NCBI GenBank assembly: GCA_030295235.1
Contig: AP026151.1
Coordinates: forward strand, 186,001-250,000
DNA: 64,000 nucleotides
Direction of reading: 5' to 3'
DNA from: Fistulifera solaris
Lineage: Eukaryota > Bacillariophyta > Bacillariophyceae > Naviculales > Stauroneidaceae
Shown piece by piece: positions 53,566-63,888 of this stretch. Numbering within the stretch: the first letter of the stretch is position 1; every line of letters begins with the position of its first letter. The notes under the pieces are model-generated. The model saw only the letters and a program-made list of their open reading frames with translations, was not told where the DNA came from and did no database searches. A program made the translations under genes and the position numbers.

Positions 53566-54542
53566 TTACGCTCGGCCGTGTTCATTTTGATCACTTGTCG
53601 TTGCTTCGGCCCAGATTTCAATTGACCAATCTTCTTCCTTCTCGCTCGATAGCTCTTTCTCGGTTAGCGCGTTGCAGGAAGGTGTCGTTTGAGGTGATTC
53701 CCCAGTAAGATCCAGACCCGATTCCAGCTTCAAACCACGTGCATGAAGCCTTCGAAGTTCGCAATTGTTTCCAAAGTCAGCAAATGCGTTGAAATACACG
53801 CTTTCAACGTCCTTCTTCCGTTCAGTACCAGTACCTATTTCCATATCATACCCGTATCCCAGATTCTTGAGCTCTCTCAATACGACTGGACAAATTTCTT
53901 CGGATATCACTGAGTGACCCTGTAAAAGTGGAATTGTGGAAAATTCGTCCAATATAGTCTTCATATCAATGAATTGGATAGATGTCAGCATGGCAATTGA
54001 GGTGCATAGCGCTCCATCAACGAAGAAACCGAGGTATCCCCACCAAGTGTATTGTTCGCATCGAGTACTTGCATCGTAGCTTGTGCGTGCATTTTTCCCT
54101 GACGACCAACGCTGGACAATGAGGGAACAGCTTCCTGTTGTTGCCGGTGAAAAGGACTGTTATGAACACCATCCAAACGACCTGACGGCGCAGAAAAATT
54201 CTGCCTTTGACGATTCAAAGCGGAGCGGCGTAAGTACCGTAGGAAAATGAACGACATTACTCCGACAGTGAAACCTTGAGCGCATGCTGACAACACAGCG
54301 GTGTTGAGTCTCTTTAAGATTACCTTTTCTTCATCTCCGAATGTTAAAGTAGATCGCTGATATCGCATTGTATGAACTTTTCTTCGCAACGCTTCGAGTA
54401 TCAAGCCGACCGTCTCGGCCCTCTTGCGATCTTCTTCAATAGCTCCGGTATTACGGTGCTGCTCCGCGTTTATACCGTTCTTATCGTTGGGCATATCGAA
54501 AGAGAAAAGAAAAGGACAAGGATAATGTTGCATGCGTTGCAA
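53566..54542 (-). CDS. Uncharacterised single-pass membrane protein, third member of the local family (one frame change)
   Basis: The first frame (54542 to about 53998) has a charged start, a membrane helix (AVLSACAQGFTVGVMSFIFL) with a basic follow-up (RYLRRSALNRQRQN), and a Gln/Ser-rich linker. The second frame (to 53566) reads IAMLTSIQFIDMKTILDEF, IPLLQGHSVISEEICPVVL, FNAFADFGNNCELRRLH and a Ser/Glu-rich tail. One missing A near 53997 (CAATTG for CAAATTG) joins them; the corrected length is 325 aa. Compared with the gene at 50359-51060, the ICP and FAD..CE blocks are in the same order and spacing. An internal Met 16 residues downstream (MPNDKNG) is an alternative start. Confidence 0.55.
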
Positions 54543-54944
54543 ACGACAGTGACGGGCATGGTGCTGCCCCCCGGTGCCATTTGCAGTTACTGGTAGCAGC
54601 TGTTTAATCTCTCCACCTTGTGGGAGTTGATTTTTTCTCTCTTGCGTGGTATTGTGTGTTATTGTGCTGTGTTGTTCGGCTTCAACATCATTATACTGGT
54701 ACAGTAAGGTTTATACGTTTCGGCGTGGGAGTTGTGCCCCGCTCGCGCACGCAGCAGTGCATTTTGCGACGATGAAGGTTTGGTCTTCCTCGGTTATAAG
54801 TAAGGTTAAGGATAGTTCAGGGCATACATTTCCTTCAATAGTAAACGTGCTCTAGGCGCTATACTACTAGAACGTGTACGATTCGTCGTCGCAGCATCAA
54901 TCATTCCCGGAAAGGGAAAGGATGATGAACGCGACCTTATTAGC
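54543..54944. other. Intergenic, nothing recognised
   Basis: 402 bp between the membrane-protein gene and the SINE-like copy. No gene supported. Confidence 0.45.
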
Positions 54945-55115
54945 ACTAGCCGCCTTCGGCGTCTAGCCCCTGCAGGGCTTTTTTTCGTTCTCGCCCTTCC
55001 CGCAAGCGGGGGGCTCGATCCCCGGGGATAGCGTCACACCCGGGACTGAACAACCGGGACCGACGTGACACACACACACACACGGACAGCGCGCTATAAA
55101 TAGATAAATAGATAG
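54945..55115 (+). repeat. SINE-like element, copy 2
   Basis: Nearly identical to 1172-1336 over about 150 bp; visible differences include one extra T in the poly-T run and a different tail (TATAAATAGATAAATAGATAG). A possible short flank repeat ATTAG occurs on both sides, too short to be convincing. High identity over 54 kb implies recent spread. Confidence 0.5.
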
Positions 55116-55202
55116 ATTAGACCTACTGGTACCAGTAAAACGCAGCAGGTCCCAATCATTATTTCAAACAAAGGCATCGATACTGATTCAAACAATAACT
55201 TT

Positions 55203-56204
55203 ATGATTGTAGATTATGGAGACAAACGACGTAAAGAGACAGCATCCCTAGGCTCGGCCCTGGGAGAAAACGACGTCCATTTTGGCACTGGTTATTTAAT
55301 CAACACTCTTCGAAAGAGAGGCTCAGGACTTTATCAACAGCTCATCAAGAGTAACAGCGAAAGATACAAAGAATGCCCTAACAATGCAAAACGTTCTTTC
55401 GCAGTTGAACATGTCATTTTGCCAATAAAAGCCTCTGGAGGCCGCTTTCTGGAGCTCAGCGACAGGAATCTTTGGGAGGAAGTTGAATCCGACGAGACAA
55501 TAATTAAGAAAGTTATGCAAGCTCTTCGAGATGTCAACAAGAAAAGGGTTGAAGGTGTTGGTAAGTACCTGTTTATAGATCAATTCTAGCAGCTCATATT
55601 TCCATGACTTAGCCACCAAATATTGTTTTAGAGAAAAGTGACGCGAATACGGGGAAAGCAAAAATCGATTTTGTGGTGAATGCTGGCGAAAACAAGTCAA
55701 CGTTGGTGGAGGCCGGAACGGGTCTAGCGGAAGACCTCGACGTCGAAGCAAGGGATCAAGAACCTACGGTTGCTCTCCCTCTTGAGAAAAAAGGCAGCTT
55801 TTGAAGAATGGCATGAAACTAAGGCGATGCAGGCTGAAGGCGATGTTGCTGATGTCTTTAAAAAAGGCGCAGAGGATTACGACGATGAGTTGACTTCCTT
55901 GTGGCGTTCAATGGAATTACTTGACACTAATGCTCCAACGACATGGAGCAATAGTACGAGCAACTCGTCTGACAGCTGTGGAGACTATCATGCGGCAAAT
56001 CAAGTTGTCCGTTTAGCGCTCCATAGAGTAGAGACCCGAATTCAGTCGTTGAACTCGCAACTAAGCGTTGCATTTGAAAAGATTGAAGAGCTTCTTTCCA
56101 AGAACTTTAGTCTTCGCAAGGAAAACGCACGACTGGAAGAATCGAATCGAGAATTAGTTCAGCAGGTATCTTTACTTCAGTCGGAAAAGAGCGGCTTCAA
56201 ATAG
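55203..56204 (+). CDS. DUF6824-type protein with C-terminal coiled coil (one frame change)
   Basis: Exons 55203-55560 and 55632-56204, phase-1 GTAAG...TTTAG intron of 71 bp. The first 115 residues form the domain seen in many diatom proteins: ENDVHFGTGYLINTLRKRG, YKECPNNAKRSFAVEHVI, GGRFLELSDRNLWEEVESD, KKVMQALRDVNKKR. After a Glu/Asp-rich linker, six A where five fit (near 55788) shift the frame; the frame then continues as AAFEEWHETKAMQAE and a leucine-rich coiled coil (QLSVAFEKIEELLSKNFSLR, NARLEESNRELVQQVSLLQS). The corrected length is 309 aa. DUF6824 domains are thought to act in nuclear regulation, but no function is established to my knowledge. The coiled coil suggests dimerisation. 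Confidence 0.7.
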
Positions 56205-56821
56205 CCCTGTCGACTAATGGTGTCGAACTAGTGAAAAGGACACATTTTGAAGCAGCCTAATCACTTAAGTAATTTGTGTATCCAGAATGAAAAGAATGCT
56301 TTAGACTGGATTACTATTGGCCTAGGCGGAGCTACATTATCCGTAAAAGCAGCGGGAGGATCATGGTTCATGGTGTATCGTAAACTGATCGAACAATCGA
56401 TGTTAATGTGGCAGCCCACCATGCTTAGGTCTAGTTATTCAAACAAAGTTGCCCCCACAATCATCTAGTACCCCTAGCTCATTTGATACAGAGAACCGAT
56501 GTCACACAAATTGCTCGCCCGAGCCGCGTCGTGTTTGACGTACTGAGATAAGGGAAGCACGCAATCCAATCTAGAATACAGTATTGCGGACTACGCGAGT
56601 AAGTATTAGCTAAGCGAGTTCCAAACTCTGCCTATTAAATCTATTATGGGTCACCAATCCTACGCATCGGATAAGCTTGTAAGCACCGCGAAGTCCTCCA
56701 CAGAAAACTTCGGCATTCAAAACATTCGTGTCCACGAATGAGCGACCACTTTCTTACGGTTTAGCAGCGCTGCGACGTCCAAATCCTAACATCATTCGAG
56801 AGACTTGTTCTTTAAACGAAA
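56205..56821. other. Intergenic between convergent genes, nothing recognised
   Basis: 617 bp. A 73-codon frame at 56247-56468 is unsupported. Confidence 0.45.
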
Positions 56822-57476
56822 TCATGCATTCATGGAGGGACTGGAGTAATTTGTTGGGAGGAGGTGGCTCGGGCATGGGCAAGCTTTGTTCGACACAGTG
56901 CTGACATTCTTTTTATAAACAACTCTTGCAACGGTTTCTCGATGGAATCTTATAAAGGCCCGTCCTGTCATTTCCGAGGTAAAGAAAAAACCAAACAGAC
57001 TACCCAATATCCTACCCGCCGTTTTACTATTTCCCAAACGATTTCCAGCAATGCAACCAACGATCCCCCCGGTGAGCAAGAACACTCCCAAGGTAGTGGC
57101 GAAAGCATCTTCAGAAAGACTTGCCACTATCTCATCGAATGCATCACGGTACGTTTCGTACGGCTTTGCTGGTGTTTCCGTGCCATCGTCTTTTTCAAGG
57201 CACGCCTTGAAAGTGGCATCGTATTTTGCACGCCGTTGTTCATTCCCGAGTGTATGGTATGCTCGTCCTATTTCTAGAAACATTGTCTTGGCTTCTTCCG
57301 CGCGTGTCGGATTTTTATCTGGGTGATACTGGTGAAGGAATCAGTATTTTCCATGAATGAAGAGAGGAACAGTGACGGCTTACCTTCAACGATAATCGTA
57401 GATACTCTTGGCGTATGGTCTTTGAGTCCGCAGATGGATCGACCCCTAAAATTTCATAGCACGATCGGACCGACAT
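56822..57476 (-). CDS. J-domain (DnaJ-like) membrane protein
   Basis: Two exons (57476-57384 and 57328-56822), 199 aa, no frame break. Exon 1 encodes SCYEILGVDPSADSKTIRQE and LRLSLK; exon 2 opens with YHPDKNPTRAEEA, so the HPD triad that stimulates Hsp70 is complete at the splice joint. The J-domain continues through EIGRAYHTLGNEQRRAKYD. After an acidic linker come glycine-rich hydrophobic segments (TTLGVFLLTGGIVGCIAGNRLG, GRILGSLFGFFF), probably one or two membrane helices. The protein would recruit Hsp70 at a membrane, possibly mitochondrial or ER. The short Cys-containing tail is unremarkable. A 519-bp gap separates its start from the DNA transposon. Confidence 0.85.
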
Positions 57477-57995
57477 GGTCGGAAAAATGGACTGCTATAA
57501 TGTCCAAATCGTGCTTGCTATCAGCACGTATCCCGTTGGATGAGGCAGAGCGTACGACGACTTGTACGGTGATAATGAATGCTGCGGAAGCGTCTCCGGA
57601 ATTTTTAAACGGGTTTAGGGCTGCGGAGCGTTTCCGGAAATCATGAACGGTTTCATCAGCTCTCCCATTTCTCGTTGGCCATTTACCCGGTAGATGATGA
57701 TGACTTCGATGATGATTTCGATGATGATTTTCTCTCGCGTGAAAATGCCACATGCAGAAAAAGAAAAGTTCACCGCGAAAGCGGGAGAGGCGGGCGACGA
57801 CGAGTGATGACTTCCTCGTCGGAAAACAGTTGTTTCCGTTGAAATTAATGCTGTATATCTTGGCAAGTCGGATTGAGTGCCGGGCTGATTATTTTAATAC
57901 TTATTTCCTTATAAAAGAATGTGGGTCTAAGGATATTGTACTACCTGGTACTTGTACCTATTGTACTCCAGAAAAAACAAAGCACTCGCCCAAAA
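57477..57995. other. Intergenic, nothing recognised
   Basis: 519 bp upstream of the J-domain gene, up to the transposon target duplication. It has a (GATGAT)-type run near 57690-57730. No gene supported. Confidence 0.45.
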
Positions 57996-58004
57996 CTCCC
58001 ACAG

Positions 58005-58135
58005 GGGGAGACTTCCGTTAGGTCTCCAACCAGGGTGAACCTCTTCCGATAGCTCTCCCGTTAGGAGAGACGTTAACTGACTACATTCAACTTTACAGTA
58101 GAGTACGCGCCATTGGATGTGGTACTAATTACTTA
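58005..58135 (+). repeat. Left terminal inverted repeat of the MULE
   Basis: 131 bp, ending TACTAATTACTTA; identical base for base to the reverse complement of 63749-63879. Confidence 0.95.
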
Positions 58136-58312
58136 AAGGCCTTCCATCCATCATTAGTTCTACTTAGGTCACGCACAATAACCGCACAATCGTTCGCGTT
58201 GTGCGCTTTGTTCCGCTCCGACTGCCGACAAGATGATCAGAACGCTGCATTCCTTATTGTCATAGTTGCCCTTCCGTTCCTACTGTTGCTCTTTTACAAC
58301 ATTAACATGTCG

Positions 58313-60219
58313 ATCATTGAAACGAAGGAGCGACGATCATTCGTCACGATTATGCAAAAATATGGGGCACTTCCTCCAACCGGTCCGTATGATTTTGAAA
58401 AGTTTCTCTATGACAAACCGATCCCTGAGGATGATCACGAGGAGCTTCTCCGCAGCATCGCTTTTGTGTAATGCGATCGAAAGCTCTTACGAGATGTCAG
58501 CAAGCACGGAGAAAGCCCTTGCTACGTGTGCACTTGCTGCAAAACGTTCTCACTTAAGTTCAAGGAAGAAAACGGCGAACTTCGATTGCTACACGACCAT
58601 CCTAGTACTAACTTCAGGCACAGTTTGTTTTGCACTCCAACAAACGACCTCCCAAAGGACTGCCGCAGAAAATCAATGATAGTGCAGAACATTCCTGCTG
58701 TTCAAGACTTCTTCAAAACATGCTTCCAGGCACCAAACTTCGACAGTCATGCTACTCGCAAGAATCTCAACGCCGTCCTCAGGAAAGAGGGTTTCGACAT
58801 CGAAGTTGGCCCGACAATGCATTCAAATCTCAAGAAACACTTCCGTGAGGTCTACCCGAAAGGATTTGTTGATGTACAATGAGCTGTTGGCCCAGTATCT
58901 TCGGAAATATGTCGAGCTAAATCCAAATGCCTCCGTCAATTTAGAAACTGACCAGAACTCATGCTTTTTTCGGTCAACTGTGTTCATTGAGAATGCCGCG
59001 CACTTCTTTAGAAATGCCTGCATTCCTGCAATCTTTTAGACGGAACACACATCCGTATACCCGAACACGATGGAATTGGAGTCCCGATCATAGGGGTCGA
59101 TGGAAATGGAAGTAACATTCCACTTGGTTTTGGGTTGATTCCCTCGGAAAACAAGCAAGGGATGATATATATCCTTCTCATGATGTATCAAGCTGGGTTC
59201 AATTTCGAAGAGTTTCCAGTATTCACTGACCGAGGACACATTCTCGCCGCTGTCCGAGCGTTGGCAGAACATTATGGACTGGTTGTTTCCGTGAAGTATT
59301 GCTTGATTCATATTCTTCAAACATTTACCATCTATTCAATATCAATCAACGATCGCTGAGAGGGCAGAGCGGTCGCTTGGTTTATACAGCGAGATGCAAA
59401 GCGCTCCAGATGTTAACGCCTTCTTGGATGCTGCGAAGAAGCTTGTCAAAGCGCTTCCACAAATTGAAGAAAACGAAACTCTTAGTACCGGTGCGCTTAA
59501 TTGTTATCTATGTTCTTGGGACAATTCATCCTACTCATTGGACTGTGTTTGGAAATACACCGAGTCAACATGAATCTATGTGGGAGCCCCTATATTTTAC
59601 CTATCTAGCTGAAGTGAATGGCTTCACAGAGATAAGTGGAGACGTCGACGAATGGAGGTGGTTGCTCAACGATCACGTGCCAGTTGGAAACAAGTTCCCT
59701 TTATATGGTTTCTGTTCAACAAATCATGTCGAATCGGCCCAGCAGTGGCTTCTACATCATGAAGTGAGGACTAATACCCCTCCACTAGCCATTTCTAACT
59801 TTTTTGATGGCGGCTGCCGAATCTCTTCGACAATTTCGAGATGAAATAACAACCAAATCTGCTAGGTTCCTCACCATATACTTTCGGAAGCTTGCAAGAT
59901 ACAGGCAATGAAGATCTAGATTTTGTAATAGAGGATGCTGAAGGATGCCCCGATGGCAGTTTGAAATTCAAATTGTACTGAAAAGCACAAGAAGACGGAG
60001 TATGTTACTTATGAACCCACGAGCACTCCGTCCCTGTACTGCTCCTGCAGTAGAACAGCGATGCGGGAAATCTACTGCGGCCACATCAACCTTGTTTCAC
60101 GCATTACAAGATCCTCAACTTGGCCCTCAATCCCACCCTCTGTGTTTTCGCGAATTCTACGAAGAGTTTGGAAAAGTTCCGACAAGTGGTGATCGCCGGC
60201 TTCCTTACAGAGTTTCTTA
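58313..60219 (+). pseudogene. MULE transposase (frame interrupted)
   Basis: Four overlapping frames together carry a MULE transposase. The N-terminal part includes PPTGPYDFEKFLYDKPIP and a Cys-rich CYVCTCCKTFSLKF segment, followed by FKTCFQAPNFDSHATRKNL. The catalytic core has DGTHIRIPEHDGIGVP, then DGNGSNIPLGFGLIP and EFPVFTDRGHILAAVRAL, and CLIHILQTF: the DDE-type pattern with the first Asp in LDGTH and the second in TDRG. A later helical part ends SNHVES-like STNHVESAQQWLLHHEV. Stops and frame changes near 58470, 58870, 59035, 59330 and 59400 break it; several sit beside homopolymers. The region is presented as one gene by homology order, not as a proven reading frame. Confidence 0.75.
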
Positions 60220-60525
60220 ACAACTATCCGCTGACTTGACGTCCCGGGATTTGGGGATATCAAGCTTGCTTATCAATCAGAAAACATTTATCCATCACCA
60301 ACTTACACTGACAAGCTTAACTCGGGGAACAGAATAATCAGTAATGGTGAACCGGGACCACGTAAGTCAAAGAAAAAGAAGCAATCGGGCGCTGGAATCA
60401 GCACGAATGACAAAGGAGTATGAGCCAAGTTCAAAGAACAAGCTCAGTCGAAATAACGATGCAATAGCAGAAGCGATTGCCGCCGATGGTCTGTTTGATT
60501 TTGGGACCAAACCAAAGGCGAACAC

Positions 60526-61188
60526 ATGCAACAGCTAGAATCAACTCTTGGACGCAAACGTAGAGACGGCAAGCCCTTACCTCGGCACTGCTTTCACTGC
60601 AGATCACCGAATCACACAATTCGACAGTGTCTGGACTACCTCAAAGATGATCGAAGGTACATGGATCCTGCATTACTTGAAACTGGCGCAATTCTGGTCA
60701 ACCATTTCCCAACATGCGTCATTGACATGGATGCAGGAATTACTTCTGAAGATTTGGACAACGATGATACCTCCGGAGGACATGGCCTTCACAATATTGA
60801 CAAGATTGGCTTAGTAGAAGACTCTGATGCAGCCAATGCCATTGTCCAGTCACGGATTTTAAAGCTTACTGGAGAAGACGCTGCAGAAATTCACGCTGAA
60901 GACGACAACGAAAATAACTATCTTCTGGATATGGACCTTGCTCCGTCAGGTAGTAACCGAGATATTGTAGTAATTATTCGTGACAAGGATTACACGGAAA
61001 GAAGAAGTCACGAACAAGAATTGACCATGGTTGATGATGTCGAGGTAGGCATCCATGACGATTCCCGTCTGAACAGTGCACACTCGGGTCATCTGTCGAC
61101 AATTCTAGAGGATGAAGATGTGGAACCAAGCACCGCACATAATGCTTTTGCCTCAAGTCCCGCGAACAACAGAATATTCAGTAAATGA
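60526..61188 (+). CDS. CCHC-knuckle acidic protein of the MULE
   Basis: An open frame of 220 codons. Near its start lies a CCHC zinc knuckle (C-F-H-C-R-S-P-N-H-T-I-R-Q-C). The rest is very acidic (DNDDTSGGHGLHNID, DDNENNYLLDMDLA). It is probably either the C-terminal end of the transposase or the beginning of the Ulp1-bearing protein; MULE transposases commonly end in a CCHC knuckle. The upstream transposase ends about 300 bp before it. An upstream Ser/Lys-rich frame (60344-60538) ends just before this one starts. Confidence 0.6.
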   Translation: MQQLESTLGRKRRDGKPLPRHCFHCRSPNHTIRQCLDYLKDDRRYMDPALLETGAILVNHFPTCVIDMDAGITSEDLDNDDTSGGHGLHNIDKIGLVEDSDAANAIVQSRILKLTGEDAAEIHAEDDNENNYLLDMDLAPSGSNRDIVVIIRDKDYTERRSHEQELTMVDDVEVGIHDDSRLNSAHSGHLSTILEDEDVEPSTAHNAFASSPANNRIFSK

Positions 61189-62115
61189 AATGCCAACAAC
61201 TAGAACAAAGAGGAGATCCAAACAAGTAACGAATTTAAAAAGCGCAGAAGGCAAGTCCATCTACCGCAAAGTCATCGATATTGAAGACAGCGACCGCATC
61301 CAGACCGAATTTGAAACCACCGCCGACCACAACAGCTTGTGCTTCCAGTCCAGCAACAACAGATTTTTCATTAGTCAAAATGGCAACGAGAAAGAGGAAA
61401 ACGGCCGAAACAGCCACCAAATCAAAAAGCTGAAGGAACAAGTCCCGCCACAACTGATTCGTCAATCTTTGAGAGGCCGACCATGAAGAGTCAAAATCTG
61501 AAGCCACCACCTGATATCAGAGCTCATGCCTTGACTATCGTAGTCTTCAATGAATGAGAATACAACACAAAAAAGGAAAAGATCGAAACTGACAGCAAAT
61601 TCCAGAGCCAAAGGCCCGACTCATGCCCGTAAAAAAGAAGTTGAAACCGCCACCGATTGCAGAAGCAAAAGCAGGAAGTCCCGCCACAGCAGTTTCTTCC
61701 ATAGTTGAGATGCCAACTATGAAGAGGGGTAATCTGAGAGCACTGCCAAGATCTCATTCAAACAGTCCAACAACCGAAGTATCACGATTCCTGAAGATAT
61801 GATTATAAAGATACCGAAGACAGAACCCACTAATGCAAGTCCCGCCCACGTCTGCTAGTGACGATTCATCACATGTATTTAAAAGGCGATTAGACATCCA
61901 AAAGAAGAATGCAAGTCCCGCCAAATCCGGTAATCTCAGTGACGATTCGTCGCATTTCCTGAAAATGCCGCTAGATCTGCGAAGAAAGAACTTGGCACAA
62001 AATGAAGCGCTCTCAAGTTCATTTTCAGTGGGTATTCCGAAAACCAGAAGAACTCGTGAGAGCTATAACAAGTCCCGCTACTGCCACTAGTGGGACCTCA
62101 TCACAATTCTTGAGA
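61150..62115 (+). repeat. Degenerate repeat array inside the MULE coding region
   Basis: Six short blocks with AAGTCCCGC recur at about 61152, 61440, 61675, 61832, 61912 and 62070. In translation each gives an SPA/SPP-type turn followed by S-x2-FLK-x-P-x-DLRRK or a relative of it (SSHFLKMPLDLRRKN, SSQFLRTPFDLRRKI, SSHVFKRRLDIQKKN). Confidence 0.55.
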
Positions 62116-62833
62116 ACACCCTTCGACCTGAGACGTAAGATTGTAGATCCCAGAAATGAAAATCAATTTTCATTACGCCGACAACAAGTAAGGCAAATTG
62201 GAGTAGCCCCTTTGCAACCCCCAGTCATTACTGATGAACCATCAAAGATCGTATCCTATTTTTTACGACACAGCTTATCCATTTGTGGGAACCATTGAGC
62301 AATTAAATTGTTTGGTTCAAGAACACGAGTTTGATATTCCAGAATCATTTCACGGAAACGGAAACAAATGATTTAACGATGAAAAGAAGGGCTTCAACCC
62401 GAAAACGCAAGGGCGCAAACCAGCGAGGACTTGTGAGTGAGAACAATATTGCAATCCACGTGCGCTGAATACTCTTGCAGAGACAGCAAAAGGAAAGAAG
62501 TGGAATAGAATCATTTATCACTGTAGGGACAAGAAAGAATGGAAACGATCTGATTTACAACAAAGAAGATGCCAGGGGATCTCTTCGGTCACTCCTTTTT
62601 GCAATCCAGTGCAAAGGGCGTTGATAAAGGTCGCTGAGTCGTCACGACCTGAAGAGGGAAAGAAGCATCATATCAAGGTGCTAGTGGTGCCACGGCATCC
62701 ATAACCAGTGAATGCCTTGAAATTATGAACTCGCAATGTTATTTCAATGACGCGATTGTGAACAGTTTCCTTGAAAGCATAACAAGCAAGACCGTGAACG
62801 GATGAGGGAGTTATTGCACACCCGTCGTATGTC

Positions 62834-63382
62834 ATGAGTAATCTGTGGGATTCCGCCAACCAAAATATTAAGAGAGAGGGTAGACTGCAGCTTAGTTCAG
62901 CGTTTGTGGCATTGAATTCTATGACAAAATCGAACAATTTGGGCATTCATTTATTCCCTATGTGCAAGGAGAGGCACTGGTGGTTGATGGTGGTTGATGC
63001 CGATAATCGAAGTTATTTATTCGCTCGACTCCCTCGAAGATCCGGACGATCACTACTCTAATGCTGTCTGGCTTTCAGGTTTATTTAAATTGCGTGCGGT
63101 GAGGCAGCAATTAGAATGCTGGCCAACAAGCGAGCAGCAGGAATCAACATTACCCGATTTCGGCCTCCGTGGGAATACCAAGAAATGCGTCTTCCCAATA
63201 AACTATTGCAACATGATGGCCATAGTTGCGGACCATATGTATGTTTTTATGCGACAATTCTGAAACATGGTCGACGTGCCCTCAATGAGAGGACATGGTT
63301 CCTTGACTCTATTTCGGAGATTGGAGTCGGAGATGATCTCCGACCTTTTGTATTTGATGTTATGTTTCAATTGGCTGAATGA
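62834..63382 (+). pseudogene. Ulp1/SENP-like C48 cysteine protease of the MULE (frame interrupted)
   Basis: Catalytic His and Asp are in KERHWWLMVVDADNR, and the Gln and Cys in LLQHDGHSCGPYVCFYA, matching the H-D-Q-C order of Ulp1 desumoylating proteases. Between them IIEVIYSLDSLEDPDDHYS lies in another frame, so at least two frame changes separate the parts. The protein is expected to remove SUMO from partners. It ends FVFDVMFQLAE at 63382. A larger N-terminal part lies upstream in 61.2-62.8 kb, but is poorly conserved and not readable in one frame. Confidence 0.75.
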
Positions 63383-63499
63383 CACGTGTATAGAGTAATG
63401 TGTGATATTAATCAACCAAGTCTAGTTTGAAACTGAAATTGTGTAGATTGGGTTTTGATTATTTACACGAAGTAGTTTTCGACGAAAGCCTTGATCGGT

Positions 63500-63655
63500 G
63501 GAAGGTCACGTAGGCTGGGTTTTTCTTTATTGGAAGGTCGCGCCGCTGCATCAGGGTCACGTAGGCTGGTTTTTCTTTATTGACAATTGAGAGCGGTCGC
63601 GCTCGCTGACTTTTCTTTATCAAGAGCGGTCGCGCTCGCTGACTATTGTTTATTG
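63500..63655 (+). repeat. Short tandem repeats next to the right end of the MULE
   Basis: Two copies of GGTCACGTAGGCTGG followed by TTTTTCTTTATTG, and two copies of AGAGCGGTCGCGCTCGCTGAC. GCGGTCGCGCTCGC also contains a near-palindrome. They sit about 100-250 bp inside the right terminal repeat. Confidence 0.65.
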
Positions 63656-63748
63656 AGGATTTGGTTATCTTAGAGGGGTGATTCATGAATCATCCGGGAC
63701 TGTCATTCATAAGGCTTTGTTACTTTATCGAGCAACCTAAGTAGATTC

Positions 63749-63879
63749 TAAGTAATTAGTACCACATCCAATGGCGCGTACTCTACTGTAAAGTTGAATG
63801 TAGTCAGTTAACGTCTCTCCTAACGGGAGAGCTATCGGAAGAGGTTCACCCTGGTTGGAGACCTAACGGAAGTCTCCCC
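63749..63879 (-). repeat. Right terminal inverted repeat of the MULE
   Basis: 131 bp, TAAGTAATTAGTACC ... AGTCTCCCC, followed by target duplication CTCCCACAG at 63880-63888. Confidence 0.95.
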
Positions 63880-63888
63880 CTCCCACAG

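Larger units (their letters stand above)
58005..63879 (+). mobile_element. Mutator-like DNA transposon with Ulp1 protease (MULE)
   Basis: 5,875 bp bounded by perfect 131-bp terminal inverted repeats that begin GGGGAGACTTCCGTTAGG. Both flanks carry the 9-bp duplication CTCCCACAG (57996-58004 and 63880-63888). Nine-bp duplications and long inverted repeats are diagnostic of Mutator-like elements. Inside are a MULE transposase, a CCHC knuckle and a Ulp1-type C48 cysteine protease, a pairing known from plant and other MULEs. Because the repeats and duplication are perfect, insertion is recent. The coding frames are interrupted several times, some of them at homopolymers (for example CTTTTAGAC near 59035), so they may be intact in the real genome. 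Confidence 0.93.

Noticed and set aside
58005-63879. Virus-like or retroelement origin for the large element
   Set aside because: No reverse transcriptase, integrase of retroviral type, capsid or LTR is seen; inverted repeats, 9-bp duplication and transposase fit a DNA transposon.
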